64,000 nucleotides of DNA from CAZKAP01 sp964552195. GTDB lineage: Bacteria > Bacteroidota > Bacteroidia > Flavobacteriales > Flavobacteriaceae. The notes beneath the pieces are model-generated. The model was not told the origin of the DNA and ran no database searches. It worked only from the letters and a program-made list of their open reading frames with translations. The stretch lies in NCBI GenBank assembly GCA_964552195.1, contig CAZKFM010000001.1:434001-498000 (forward strand). Direction: 5' to 3'. Positions within the stretch are counted from its first letter, which is position 1, and the number at the start of each line of letters is the position of its first letter. The translations under genes were made by a program, and so were the position numbers. Below, one piece after another: positions 7,761 through 16,754 of this stretch.

Positions 7761-8789
7761 TTAATCCGGGCTGAGTGCCTCGACCCGATTCGACGTTCGG
7801 TTTCCCCCTGCCTGAAGCGCACCACCTATGGCGTATATTTTCCCGTCGAACGAAGTCCCAGCTAGTCCATGACGGGGCGATTTCATGGGTGTAGAAGGGC
7901 TCCAGCTGTCTTTTTGAGGGTCGTAGCACCAGCACTCCTGATAAACGCCCCCTCCATTGTCGAAAAATTCCCCGCCGAATGCGTACAGTTTTCCTCCGAC
8001 ACTGGCCGCGGCCAGTCCGCCCTGTCCCTGGGGCATAGGGGCGACCGTTCTCCATCGGTCCTCACGGTAATCGTAAATCTCCAGTGTGCCCAGATTACCG
8101 CCGCTGACCTGTCTTCCTCCGGCAACATACCACAGCTGGTTGATCATGGCCCCCGCCGCACTGTTCCTGGCAGTCAGAGCGGGAGCTGCCGTATCCCAGC
8201 GGTCTGAATCAGGATCGTAAACCAGGTGCCTTTTGGTGTCGACGTGGTCGTTCCAGACCTGGTTCCTGCTGCCCGAGGGCATTCGTCCTCCGATCAAATG
8301 AATCCTATCCTGTATGGCTGCTGCAACTGTTTCTCCGTGTGTCGCGGGTGCAGGCGAACGGCTTTCCCAGCGGTCTTGATCATTTAGATATTCCCAGGTC
8401 TGTTTTTGCATGACCCAAAACTCCCTTGGTCCCCTTAAGGCGAAGCCACCCAGACCGAAAAGGCGTTCCCCTAAGACGACCATCTGAAGGTGGTGTCGGT
8501 CCTCGGGCAATGGTTCTTTTTCTATCCATTGATCCTCCATAGTATGGTAGGCCATGTGGTGAGGCGAAACATTCAATCCCTGCTCGCCGGAGATCAATCC
8601 CCCGGCTACGTGAATTTCCTTTCCCCTCAGGGCGCAATAGATTTCCTGAACCCTGTAGGGCATCGAGGCCAGGGATCTCCATTCGCTTGCTGCCAGAGTA
8701 TTTTTGCTCTTGCGGGCCGCCCAGACAGCTGGAAACAGGGTGATTGCCATCGAAGCCCCTAATTGCTTGTTGAATGACCTTCTGCGCAT
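7761..8789 (-). CDS. Exported Kelch-repeat protein with Tat-type signal
   Basis: 342 residues. The N-terminus MRRRSFNKQLGASM carries an RRxSF twin-arginine-like motif and a hydrophobic stretch ending near AVWA, so export by Tat is likely. The rest is a six-bladed Kelch beta-propeller: repeated units with a double glycine and a spaced Tyr/Trp, for example IHVAGG, LFGLGG, IHLIGG, WYVAGG, LYAFGG and IYAIGG, about 50 residues apart. No catalytic domain is fused to it, so binding rather than enzymatic activity is expected; the ligand is unknown. It lies 35 bases downstream of the large type IX secretion substrate gene on the same strand and may share its transcript. Confidence 0.85.
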   Translation of the reverse strand: MRRRSFNKQLGASMAITLFPAVWAARKSKNTLAASEWRSLASMPYRVQEIYCALRGKEIHVAGGLISGEQGLNVSPHHMAYHTMEDQWIEKEPLPEDRHHLQMVVLGERLFGLGGFALRGPREFWVMQKQTWEYLNDQDRWESRSPAPATHGETVAAAIQDRIHLIGGRMPSGSRNQVWNDHVDTKRHLVYDPDSDRWDTAAPALTARNSAAGAMINQLWYVAGGRQVSGGNLGTLEIYDYREDRWRTVAPMPQGQGGLAAASVGGKLYAFGGEFFDNGGGVYQECWCYDPQKDSWSPSTPMKSPRHGLAGTSFDGKIYAIGGALQAGGNRTSNRVEALSPD

Positions 8790-8824
8790 AATTTTGGTTT
8801 TTTGGTCGACTGGATTTTTTCGGA

Positions 8825-11455
8825 TCAGCGCACCAGAGTGAAGTGCCCAAACAGTTCTTTGTTTTGGTTATTCAGAGTGTAACGGACCACAAACCAATAA
8901 TCTCCGGTGGGCAATGCCTTTCCTTCAAGCGAACCATTCCAGGGTTCTCCTCCGGACGGAATTACATAGAGCTCTCGCCCATAGCGATCGAATATAACCG
9001 TTCTGGCAGAAGGAAGCTCATCCAGGCAACCGGGTGCCCAAACGTCTTCAACGGAGTCACCATCCGGGGTAAAGTAATTCGGAATCTCCTCCTCGCAGGC
9101 TATAAGATCGACATTGCCCATCACTTCACAGCCGTTGGAATCCGTTACACGAACGATTACAGGACCACTGACCGTGGCCGTGTAAGCACCGGAGTTTCCA
9201 AAATTTTCCCCGTTGAAGAAATAGGTGTATTCCGGTCTTCCTCCGGTTACTTCCACCTCAATACTTCCCAGCCCGGTCTGGCGGATATCCAGTTCCAACG
9301 GGGGGCCTGAGGGCCTGATGACGAAAGGAAAGCTTCGGGTGCAGCCGGTGGCGTTAAGCACATATAGTACGTGTGGCCCGACTGCAAGATTTTCAAAATT
9401 CGGATCCAGGGTATAGAAGGCAGGGTCTTCTGAATCCAGGCCGTAAAGGAGGCCCTCAGGGTCTGTGCCCGGACCGAAATCCAGCATCAATTCATTCTCC
9501 GGCCCGTTTCCGCCACAGCCATAAACAGGGGTAACGCTGAGGTCTATCGCATTCGTTATGGCAAGGGTCTCCCGCACAGAACAGCCCAGGCTGTCCGTAA
9601 CCACCAGTTCGTAGTTCCCGTTCCGATCGAGATTGCTGAACAGGCCTTCGGATGAGGTTTCTAGAGTAATCCCATCCGGACTGACCAGAGCGTATTGGTA
9701 CCCTCCCCATCCTCCTGAAGCATCTAGCTGAAGCGGGTCGGAATCCGGGCAGTCAGGAATGGTAAGTACGGACAATTGCAATGGCTCGGGTGGGCCGGGT
9801 ATGGTAAAGGTCAGGTTCCCTGTACAGGTGGTTATAGTCTCGGAAATCGAAAGCGTATAGCTGCCGGCTTCCAGGTCGGATATCTCCAGGAATTCCGAGT
9901 CGCCAGTTCCAGTCCGAGGTCCACCGGGCCCATTGAGCAAGTATTCATAGGCTTCCGTCTGATTGAACAGTCGAGTCCTCAGGGAGCCGCTGGCTCCCCC
10001 GAAACAGCTTGCTTCCGTAATCTGCAGCTGATCGAAAGAAATGGCTTCCCGGGGATCCAGGGTGTACGTGACCGTTTGAAAACAGCCATTGGCATCGGTT
10101 ACCCTAAAATCGTAGGTGCCAGCCGAAAGACCATCGAACCGGCCGGAATCCCCGAAAACGGAGGAAGCGGCAATAGGGGAAGGGGTAATGATTTCAAAGA
10201 CATAAGGTCCTTCGCCTCCTTGAGCGTTCACCGTAACATCCGATTGGGAACCGCTGCAGTCCTGGGAAACGACACGCACTTCGGGTTCTTCAAGGAAGGA
10301 GAAGTCTTTCACCACCACCGGCAGGGTTACGTACGTACATCCGTTTATATCCCGCATATAACCCAGATAGTCTCCACCTTCGGTAAGGGTAAACACTTCA
10401 CTGCCCGGACCTGAAAAGTATCGAAATCCATCGATGCTGTACTCGTAGGGAGGGGTTCCCCCGGTGGGGTTTTGAAATTCAAGTACGGCGTTCTGATTGC
10501 AGTCGAATTCCTGCGTCAGGATCAGATCGGCACCCAAATCGGCGGTCGATTCATTAATGGTGAAGAATTCGATGAAATCACAACTCAGACCGCCCCGGGT
10601 TTGTCTGATGGTCAGTGTGTAATCTCCCGGCACCAGATCGAACACCCTGGGTAAATCCAGGACCCTGCTGCTTCCATCGGGGTAAGCAAGTATATAACTC
10701 ACCGTATAACCATTGGTTTCGCCCAGGGTAAGGTTGAATGATCCCAGTTCCTTATCATCGCCCGTACCCGAGCAGCTGGGGTCACTATTGTTGAGCACGT
10801 ATTGCACCGAGGGCCCTTCGTCCAGGTATATGGGATTCGACAAGATCCGGCATCCTGATGTGTCTACCCTGGCGAAGGTGTAGAAGCCAGGCTCGTTAAA
10901 GAAATAGAGGGTATCACTCACGAGGTCGGCCTCCGGTATGGAAGCCAGGTCTTCATAGATGCTGCTCAGGTTGCCGGCGGTATCCGAATACGACCAGAGT
11001 GCGAATCTCGGTTCGGGCGGTCCTCCCACAAAACCGAGTTCTATCCTTCCGGGTTCGCAGGTGACCTCTTTGGTGGCCTCGGCCAGCAGATCGATACCCG
11101 AGGAATTCCCTAGTACGACTGCCTCGGTATATTCATAGCCACCTTGGGCCTCGACGCGCACCGTGTAGGTACCCGGACCCAGGCCCTCGAAGATATGTTC
11201 GGGCTCATTTACAGGGCCTTCGACCTGCATTAATAGACCGGACTGTTCAAGTCGGTAGGTGAACGGGGGGCTCTGCCCGGAGATGTTTACTTGAATCGAT
11301 CCGGAAATACCACAGCCGTTGTCCGTTTTGTCGACGGTTACGATATAGGCCGGCGGCTCCATTCCCGTATTTTCAATGTTCAGAGCCTTGACAGGCCCCC
11401 ATGCCAATACCAGTATTCCCAGGAAATTCCACCAATTGTAAATTGCGCCTGCCAT
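8825..11455 (-). CDS. Large exported SprB-repeat-like protein with type IX secretion (type B, CHU_C) sorting domain
   Basis: 876 residues. A hydrophobic N-terminus (YNWWNFLGILVLAWGPV) fits a signal peptide. The body is a series of Ig-like/SprB-type repeats, each ending in patterns such as GPGTYTVRV, SAGTYDFRVTDANGC, EAGSYTLSIS and NGNYELVVTDSLGC. The last 90 residues form the gliding-motility-associated C-terminal domain: NYFTPDGDSVEDVW, then VIFDRYGRELY, WNGSLEGKALPTGDYWF and a terminal GHFTLVR. This domain directs export by the type IX machinery and cell-surface attachment. The paired cysteines in the repeats fit an extracellular protein. It is probably an adhesin or surface-matrix protein; no enzymatic domain is visible. 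The window's own gldK-gldM genes belong to the secretion machine that would handle it. Confidence 0.85.
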   Translation of the reverse strand: MAGAIYNWWNFLGILVLAWGPVKALNIENTGMEPPAYIVTVDKTDNGCGISGSIQVNISGQSPPFTYRLEQSGLLMQVEGPVNEPEHIFEGLGPGTYTVRVEAQGGYEYTEAVVLGNSSGIDLLAEATKEVTCEPGRIELGFVGGPPEPRFALWSYSDTAGNLSSIYEDLASIPEADLVSDTLYFFNEPGFYTFARVDTSGCRILSNPIYLDEGPSVQYVLNNSDPSCSGTGDDKELGSFNLTLGETNGYTVSYILAYPDGSSRVLDLPRVFDLVPGDYTLTIRQTRGGLSCDFIEFFTINESTADLGADLILTQEFDCNQNAVLEFQNPTGGTPPYEYSIDGFRYFSGPGSEVFTLTEGGDYLGYMRDINGCTYVTLPVVVKDFSFLEEPEVRVVSQDCSGSQSDVTVNAQGGEGPYVFEIITPSPIAASSVFGDSGRFDGLSAGTYDFRVTDANGCFQTVTYTLDPREAISFDQLQITEASCFGGASGSLRTRLFNQTEAYEYLLNGPGGPRTGTGDSEFLEISDLEAGSYTLSISETITTCTGNLTFTIPGPPEPLQLSVLTIPDCPDSDPLQLDASGGWGGYQYALVSPDGITLETSSEGLFSNLDRNGNYELVVTDSLGCSVRETLAITNAIDLSVTPVYGCGGNGPENELMLDFGPGTDPEGLLYGLDSEDPAFYTLDPNFENLAVGPHVLYVLNATGCTRSFPFVIRPSGPPLELDIRQTGLGSIEVEVTGGRPEYTYFFNGENFGNSGAYTATVSGPVIVRVTDSNGCEVMGNVDLIACEEEIPNYFTPDGDSVEDVWAPGCLDELPSARTVIFDRYGRELYVIPSGGEPWNGSLEGKALPTGDYWFVVRYTLNNQNKELFGHFTLVR

Positions 11456-11754
11456 CCCCTTAGTATCCAGTTGGTATTCGAATAACCAGCTTACAATTTA
11501 GGGATAATCAGGGATAAGCTAATGCGACAGGCCGCAATTGGGCGTAAAGGTGGGTTGAACTGCGGTTATTCAGAAAGCAAGCGCCCTTGGACAGTTCCAA
11601 TTTTTGGATAATCTGCTATATTTAGGCTCAGCCGAAAGTTTGTAATGCATATTTAACGGTTGCAGCTCAGGATTACCGAATAAGTTTTTACATCTTGTGA
11701 GGTCCCGTGGTCCATCTGATACAGTAATGGACAATTCGGTAAAAATTTGAACCT
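11456..11754. other. Divergent intergenic region, 299 bases
   Basis: It separates the minus-strand type IX substrate gene from the plus-strand unknown gene pair and must hold promoters for both. The only promoter-like element I can point to is TATATTTAG near 11619 on the plus strand, one mismatch from the Bacteroidota -7 box, without a well-spaced upstream TTG. I see no open reading frame, RNA gene or strong hairpin. Confidence 0.4.
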
Positions 11755-12606
11755 ATGTTTTCGAAACGCAAATCCTCAAAAACCTCTTTTCCAGAAAATA
11801 ATAAGGGTACATTCTATGCCTCTATGAAACAGGCAGATGTGGAGTGGAAGAACGATATGCTCAGCCAGGATGCCCTCAAGGACCAGATTATTTTTGATTT
11901 TCGCGATGGTTTGCCCAGAAGGCAGCTGACCGTAAATGGACAGGTGCCCTTTATGAGGTATGCGTTCGATACACGCGGGAGTATGGAGAAGGCACTCGAT
12001 TCGGTTTCCTTCATCCAGAAGACCCGAAAGCGGCCGGGTTGGGTGAGTTCGAGATCGCTTAAGGTCGGCTATTACCTCAACCGCTCTATACGGAAATGGG
12101 AATTGTTCCTTTGGGGGCCGGACCTGGATATGCAGGTGTACAAAGAATGCCAGTCCCGTTTCGAATCGCATAAAGGGAGTTGCCTTACCGCTATGCCTCC
12201 GGTAAGGCACTCGGGAACCAGGGAAGTACAGTTTGTGGTTACTGAGGCCGAAGAGATCATCCAGAAGGATATGAAACGTGTTGCTGGCGCCCATACCCTC
12301 AAAAGGTACAGCTATCATGGCAATGGAGCATTTGTGAATGCTGCCAAAGAAGCCCTGGTGGAACATGGCCTGGCCACTTTGACTTCAAGCACCCGCAGAT
12401 CCGAATTCCGGGAGCGACGTATGAAGCAACAATTGATTGACGGTGGGGCGCGCCTCAATGAACTGACCCTTCAAAAGCCTGCGGATGGAGGTGCCCTTAA
12501 GGGGAAGTTTACCTATATGGGAGTCAAAAAGCCGGCAAGTCTCAAATCCGGACTGGAAAATCTGTGGGAACACGAAAAGGCACACACTCATAAATCTCAG
12601 TCATGA
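11755..12606 (+). CDS. Protein of unknown function, first of an overlapping pair
   Basis: 283 residues, no signal peptide or membrane segment, basic and Lys/Arg-rich, especially the tail (REFRERRMKQQLI, then KAHTHKSQS). The composition and codon use look like a real gene and the ATG at 11755 follows an AT-rich leader. I do not recognise a domain. The middle (GYYLNRSIRKWELFLWGPDLDMQVYKEC) and the segment VTEAEEIIQKDMKRVAGAHTLKR look structured. Its stop overlaps the start of the next gene by four bases (ATGA), indicating translational coupling, so the two products probably act together. Nothing nearby hints at the process. Confidence 0.7.
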   Translation: MFSKRKSSKTSFPENNKGTFYASMKQADVEWKNDMLSQDALKDQIIFDFRDGLPRRQLTVNGQVPFMRYAFDTRGSMEKALDSVSFIQKTRKRPGWVSSRSLKVGYYLNRSIRKWELFLWGPDLDMQVYKECQSRFESHKGSCLTAMPPVRHSGTREVQFVVTEAEEIIQKDMKRVAGAHTLKRYSYHGNGAFVNAAKEALVEHGLATLTSSTRRSEFRERRMKQQLIDGGARLNELTLQKPADGGALKGKFTYMGVKKPASLKSGLENLWEHEKAHTHKSQS

Positions 12607-13064
12607 ATTTCAAGCACGAAATAGTAGAAATTGACCAAGGCTCTCAGGTAGATGTTCAGGTGGACAGCATAGATTCTTTTTTCATCTTTAGTCCGGTAAA
12701 GGAATTTGTGGAAAACGAGGGAGATTCCATGGCCGTATTCGAAGATATCATGCAGTACAGCCTGCCGGATTTCTGGGAAAGCTTTTCCGATCAGTATGCA
12801 CGTTACAGATTGCTATCCTTGTATGATCCCAAAATCACGTCCGGGCGCACGGAACAGGAGGCTCAGACGATGGTTTATACCCTCTTTGTGGAATTGATAG
12901 AGCGCTCGCTGTTTACCGAGGACCACTGCCTGGTGATGACCTTTCCTACCTTCCAGAATGACCGGACCAAGGACTATTTTACCTGTTGCGTGGGATTCAC
13001 CTTTAAGTCGTCCAAACAATTGGTGTACCTCATGGGCTTCGACAATGGTGTCCGGCCCAGATAG
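12603..13064 (+). CDS. Protein of unknown function, second of an overlapping pair
   Basis: 153 residues, acidic, soluble, without signal peptide or membrane segment. It reads like a compact alpha/beta domain: FFIFSPVKEFVEN, MQYSLPDFWESFSDQYARYRLL, then VYTLFVELIERSLF and VMTFPTFQNDRTKDYFTCCVGFTF. I recognise no family. Its acidic character contrasts with the basic upstream partner, with which it overlaps by four bases. The two could form a complex, which is speculation. About 400 bases without a gene follow. Confidence 0.7.
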   Translation: MNFKHEIVEIDQGSQVDVQVDSIDSFFIFSPVKEFVENEGDSMAVFEDIMQYSLPDFWESFSDQYARYRLLSLYDPKITSGRTEQEAQTMVYTLFVELIERSLFTEDHCLVMTFPTFQNDRTKDYFTCCVGFTFKSSKQLVYLMGFDNGVRPR

Positions 13065-13473
13065 ACCTCATGTCCGGGAGTCACAGGCCTGCCGCAGCCC
13101 CTTATTAGTGAGTGAGTTTAAAGGAGCCCCTGTTGTTCCCAACGGGCTGGTTCGTCTCCATGACGCAAAACGGCGCAACTGTATTGACGGGCCTTAAAGT
13201 AAGTAGGTTAACTGAAATTTTATTGAATCAGCCCCTGTTAGGACGCGGTGAGTCAACCGATTTCCCGTCTCGTACGACCTTGCTCAACACAGTAAATAAA
13301 AAACGGGAAGGATTACCGGCAGCCAAAGGAGCATAACCTTTTGAAAGATAGGGAATCAGGGGGGTATATGAAAGCTAAATGGGAACTTTTTCGAACCCCA
13401 TGTAAGGAGATGGACAAGAGGAAAGCTTGATCGATTTTGGCTATCTTCACCGACGAACAAATCCACCTGACGA
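13065..13473. other. Intergenic region of about 410 bases without a recognisable gene
   Basis: Several short open frames exist but none has a start, length or composition that suggests coding. I see no tRNA-like fold and no terminator with a T-run. A weak -7-like TATCTTCA lies at about 13441, just ahead of the carboxypeptidase gene. It may be the remnant of a lost gene behind the unknown pair. Confidence 0.4.
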
Positions 13474-14964
13474 ATGAAAAACCGACTTGCCAGTCTTTTC
13501 CTCCTGGTTTGTACCACAATGGTGTACTCGCAATATCTGCGCAAAATCCCGGTTGATACGACCGTTAGCAGTACCCACAGCGTAACAGTGAACGGCGAAC
13601 GATTTACCTATATCGCGGAGACCGGGACCCAGCCCGTCTGGAACGAAACGGGTGATCCCATAGCCGCTCTGCATTACACCTATTACACGAGAAACGATAT
13701 CAAGGACAGATCCTCCCGGCCCTTGCTGATTTCATTCAATGGCGGCCCGGGTTCGGCCTCAGTCTGGATGCACCTGGCATATACCGGTCCCAGAATACTC
13801 AAGATAGACGATGAGGGATACCCTGTTCAACCCTATGGGGTCAAGGAGAACCCGTATTCCGTTTTGGATGTTACGGATATCCTCTATGTTAATCCAGCCA
13901 ATACGGGATACTCCCGAACCATACCCGAAACGGGGGATGAGGTGGATCGCGATCGCTTCTTCGGGATCAATGCGGATATCGAATATCTCGCCGGCTGGCT
14001 GAATACTTTTGTTACCCGGCACAACCGTTGGAGGTCGCCCAAATACATCATAGGGGAGAGCTATGGTGGTACACGCGTGATGGGGCTTTCCCTCGCTCTA
14101 CAGGAAAACGAATGGATGTATTTGAACGGTGTGATCATGGTATCGCCTGCCGATTACAAAGTCCTCAGAGTTGGAGGACCCGTTTCCAATGCCATGAACC
14201 TGCCCTACTATACCGCAGCGGCCTGGCATCACAACCAGCTCCCGTCCGAGTTGCAACAGCAGGATCTCATGGAAGTACTGCCCGCGGCAGAAGAATATAC
14301 TATAAATAAGCTGATACCCGCCTTGGCCAAAGGAGGTTTTCTGTCTCGGGAAGAAAGGGAGTCTGTGGCCGATCAGATGGCTTTCTATTCGGGCCTGGAC
14401 AAGCAGGATATACTCGATCAGAATCTGGTGGTGCCCGCACAGTTCTTCTGGAAGAATCTGCTGAAGAAAAATGGGGGATACACGGTAGGGCGCCTGGACA
14501 GCCGGTATCTGGGTATCGATCGCCAGCTTTTCGGTGAGGGTCCGGATTATAATTCAGAACTCGCCAGCTGGTTGCACAGCTTTACTCCGGCCATCAATTA
14601 TTACCTGCAGGAAGAGCTGGGCTTCAAGACGGATATCAAGTACAATATGTTCGGACCCGTCCATCCCTGGAACAACGAGGGCGATACCGTGCGGGAGGAT
14701 TTGAGGCAGGCCATGGCGCAGAACCCTTACCTGAATGTGCTCATCCAATCTGGCTATTACGACGGGGCCACGACCTATTTCAACGCTAAATACACGATGT
14801 GGCAGGTCGATCCCAGCGGACGGATGAAGGATCGTTTTGAATTTAAAGGATACTTGTCCGGTCATATGATGTACCTCCGAAAGGAGGATCTGAAAACAGC
14901 CAATGAAGACCTGCGCGCCTTTATACTCCGTACCCAGGCCAAGGGAAAATCGGCTAAATACTAA
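13474..14964 (+). CDS. Exported serine carboxypeptidase (peptidase family S10)
   Basis: 496 residues with a signal peptide (MKNRLASLFLLVCTTMVYSQ). The S10 features are clear: the oxyanion region SFNGGPGSASVWMHL (87-101), the substrate-binding strand ILYVNPANTGYS, the nucleophile Ser196 in GESYGGTR, Asp430 in IQSGYYDGAT and His464 in LSGHMMYL. It should remove C-terminal residues from peptides in the periplasm or outside the cell. It is followed after five bases by an exported protein of unknown function, so the two are likely co-transcribed. Some Bacteroidota S10 proteins are poorly characterised in substrate preference. Confidence 0.87.
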   Translation: MKNRLASLFLLVCTTMVYSQYLRKIPVDTTVSSTHSVTVNGERFTYIAETGTQPVWNETGDPIAALHYTYYTRNDIKDRSSRPLLISFNGGPGSASVWMHLAYTGPRILKIDDEGYPVQPYGVKENPYSVLDVTDILYVNPANTGYSRTIPETGDEVDRDRFFGINADIEYLAGWLNTFVTRHNRWRSPKYIIGESYGGTRVMGLSLALQENEWMYLNGVIMVSPADYKVLRVGGPVSNAMNLPYYTAAAWHHNQLPSELQQQDLMEVLPAAEEYTINKLIPALAKGGFLSREERESVADQMAFYSGLDKQDILDQNLVVPAQFFWKNLLKKNGGYTVGRLDSRYLGIDRQLFGEGPDYNSELASWLHSFTPAINYYLQEELGFKTDIKYNMFGPVHPWNNEGDTVREDLRQAMAQNPYLNVLIQSGYYDGATTYFNAKYTMWQVDPSGRMKDRFEFKGYLSGHMMYLRKEDLKTANEDLRAFILRTQAKGKSAKY

Positions 14965-14969
14965 TTGCA

Positions 14970-15737
14970 ATGCCTATGAGAACCCTCATCTTCGCTTTAG
15001 GACTCTTTTTTTCGTTGTCGTTACATGCCACCGAGACCCTGCTAACGGTTAGGGTTAAAGCCCGTGACGCCAAGTTTATCGGAAGCTCCATAGGGGGCGC
15101 CATGGTGGTGGTAAAGGATGCGCTTACCGGAGAGGTGCTGGACAGGGGAAAGACCCGTGGTTCCACTGGGAATACGAATCTGATCATGAATGTTCCTTAT
15201 AAAAGAGGTTCCAGGATTTCGGACGACAGTGCCGCCAGTTTCGAAGCCCTGATCAATATAGACGAGCCCACTTTCATAACCGTTGAGGTTCATGCCCCGT
15301 ATAACCGCAAACAGGCCCGAGTGATGAGTAGCACCCAGTTGTGGATGATTCCCGGTAAGGATATAACCGGTGAAGGCCTGATAATCGAGGTTCCGGGTTT
15401 CGTAGTGGATGTGGTCGGACCCCGGACGCATCAGAGCATATCTCTTAAATCACTGGATAAAGGAGAGCTGAAGATCGAGGCTCATATCGTGATGATGTGT
15501 GGATGTCCCATCGAAAGCGATGGCCTATGGGACGCCAATGACATGGAGGTGGTTGCGATGATCGCCAGAAATGGGGAGGGGTTTGGCAATCTGTCGATGA
15601 ATTCAGTGGCCACTAACACCTTCGAAGGCAGGCTTAAGCTTGAACAGCCTGGTTTGTACGAGGTGGTGGTTTACGCGATTAATCCCCTTATAGCGAATAC
15701 GGGTGTGGACCGGGTGAGCTTCATAGTTTCTGAATAG
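14970..15737 (+). CDS. Exported protein of unknown function
   Basis: 255 residues with a signal peptide (MPMRTLIFALGLFFSLSLHA). The mature part is rich in beta strands and resembles an Ig-like or carboxypeptidase-regulatory-like fold: a segment such as GGAMVVVKDALTGEVLDRGKT near the start, then TVEVHAPYNRKQARV. A CGC-type cysteine pair (MMCGCPIES) sits near residue 175. I do not recognise the family. The gene starts five bases after the carboxypeptidase stop, so a shared transcript is likely. The repeat field begins directly behind its stop. Confidence 0.65.
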   Translation: MPMRTLIFALGLFFSLSLHATETLLTVRVKARDAKFIGSSIGGAMVVVKDALTGEVLDRGKTRGSTGNTNLIMNVPYKRGSRISDDSAASFEALINIDEPTFITVEVHAPYNRKQARVMSSTQLWMIPGKDITGEGLIIEVPGFVVDVVGPRTHQSISLKSLDKGELKIEAHIVMMCGCPIESDGLWDANDMEVVAMIARNGEGFGNLSMNSVATNTFEGRLKLEQPGLYEVVVYAINPLIANTGVDRVSFIVSE

Positions 15738-15764
15738 AAATGCAGCACCAGTTCTTGCACCCGG

Positions 15765-16354
15765 TGCGGCACCAGTTCTTCTGCTCGCTTGATAATCAGA
15801 GATTCAACCGCTCGCTTCAGAACTGGTGCCGCATTATGGGAAGTGAAAAACTGGGCAATCGAAGATTCAATAGCTCGCTTCAGAACTGGTGCTGCATACA
15901 AGGGGTTTGAGCTACTTCAGCGGTACCGGTTTTTTCGCGTGCTGCAGCTCCTGTTCTTCTGCTCGCTTAATAATCACAGATTCAATCGCGTACTGCGGCA
16001 CCAGTTCTTCTGCTCGCTTGATAATCAGAGATTCAACCGCTCGCTTCAGAACTGGTGCCGCATTATGGGAAGTGAAAAACTGGGCAATCGAAGATTCAAT
16101 AGCTCGCTTCAGAACTGGTGCTGCATACAAGGGGTTTGAGCTACTTCAGCGGTACCGGTTTTTTCGCGTGCTGCAGCTCCTGTTCTTCTGCTCGCTTAAT
16201 AATCACAGATTCAATCGCGTACTGCGGCACCAGTTCTTCTGCTCGCTTGATAATCAGAGATTCAACCGCTCGCTTCAGAACTGGTGCCGCATTATGGGAA
16301 GTGAAAAACTGGGCAATCAAAGATTCAATAGCTCGCTTCAGAACTGGTGCTGCA
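15765..16354. repeat. Tandem array, 229-base unit, about 2.6 copies, with nested inverted repeats
   Basis: Bases 15765-15993 recur almost unchanged at 15994-16222 and partly at 16223-16354, so the period is 229. Each unit contains a perfect 14-base inverted repeat, GCGGCACCAGTTCT and AGAACTGGTGCCGC, with a loop of about 40 bases. A second, imperfect pair follows: AGAACTGGTGCTGCA against TGCAGCTCCTGTTCT. The heptamer CTCGCTT recurs several times per unit. On the minus strand each unit holds a 72-codon open frame starting at 15901 or 16130; 229 is not a multiple of three, so successive copies shift frame. It starts 28 bases after an unrelated gene ends. I cannot assign a function. Confidence 0.85.
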
Positions 16355-16740
16355 CGATGGGAGGTTAGTAGCTGGGTAGTCCTGGGAAGGCTGGGGCTGA
16401 TTGAATGTAGGCAGTGTTGAGTGGTGAATATTGCTCGCTTCAGAACAGGAGCTGCATACAAGGGGTTTGATATCTACTAAAGCAGAACCAATTCTTTAGC
16501 TCGCTTCAGAACTGGTGCTGCACGATGGGAGGTTAGTAGCTGGGTAGTCCTNNNNNNNNNNNNNNNNNNNNNNNNNNNNNNNNNNNNNNNNNNNNNNNNN
16601 NNNNNNNNNNNNNNNNNNNNNNNNNNNNNNNNNNNNNNNNNNNNNNNNNNNTGGGGCTGATTGAATGTAGGCAGTGTTGAGTGGTGAATATTGCTCGCTT
16701 CAGAACTGGTACTGTATACAAGGGGTTTGATCTACTCAAG
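16331..16740. repeat. Second tandem duplication, period about 168 bases, interrupted by an assembly gap
   Basis: The stretch from GCTCGCTTCAGAACTGGTGC at 16331 through GCTGGGTAGTCCT at 16383 recurs at 16499-16551. After the N-run the copy resumes at 16652, matching 16392 onward (GGGGCTGATTGAATG, then AATATTGCTCGCTTCAG). The copies diverge towards their ends (AGAACAGGAGC against AGAACTGGTAC). If collinear, only about eight bases are missing under the 100-N gap. Confidence 0.75.
16552..16651. other. Assembly gap (100 N)
   Basis: Exactly 100 N, the usual placeholder for a gap of unknown length. The flanks match positions 16383 and 16392 of the preceding repeat copy, suggesting a true length of about eight bases if the copy is collinear, or an unresolved number of repeat units. 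Confidence 0.95.
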
Positions 16741-16754
16741 CGGTACCCGGTCCA

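Noticed and set aside
15765..16354. Integron attC sites or a CRISPR array
   Set aside because: A GTTRRRY-like GTTGAAT occurs only once per unit and the other copies of that motif do not match; there are no spacers of unique sequence, no regular short repeats, and no integrase or cas gene.
15671..16739. Minus-strand frames of 68-106 codons in the repeat field, such as 15912-16130, as real genes
   Set aside because: They restart in a different phase in each copy, the first runs into an unrelated gene, and the last crosses N bases. I list the array as a repeat and keep coding only as a possibility.
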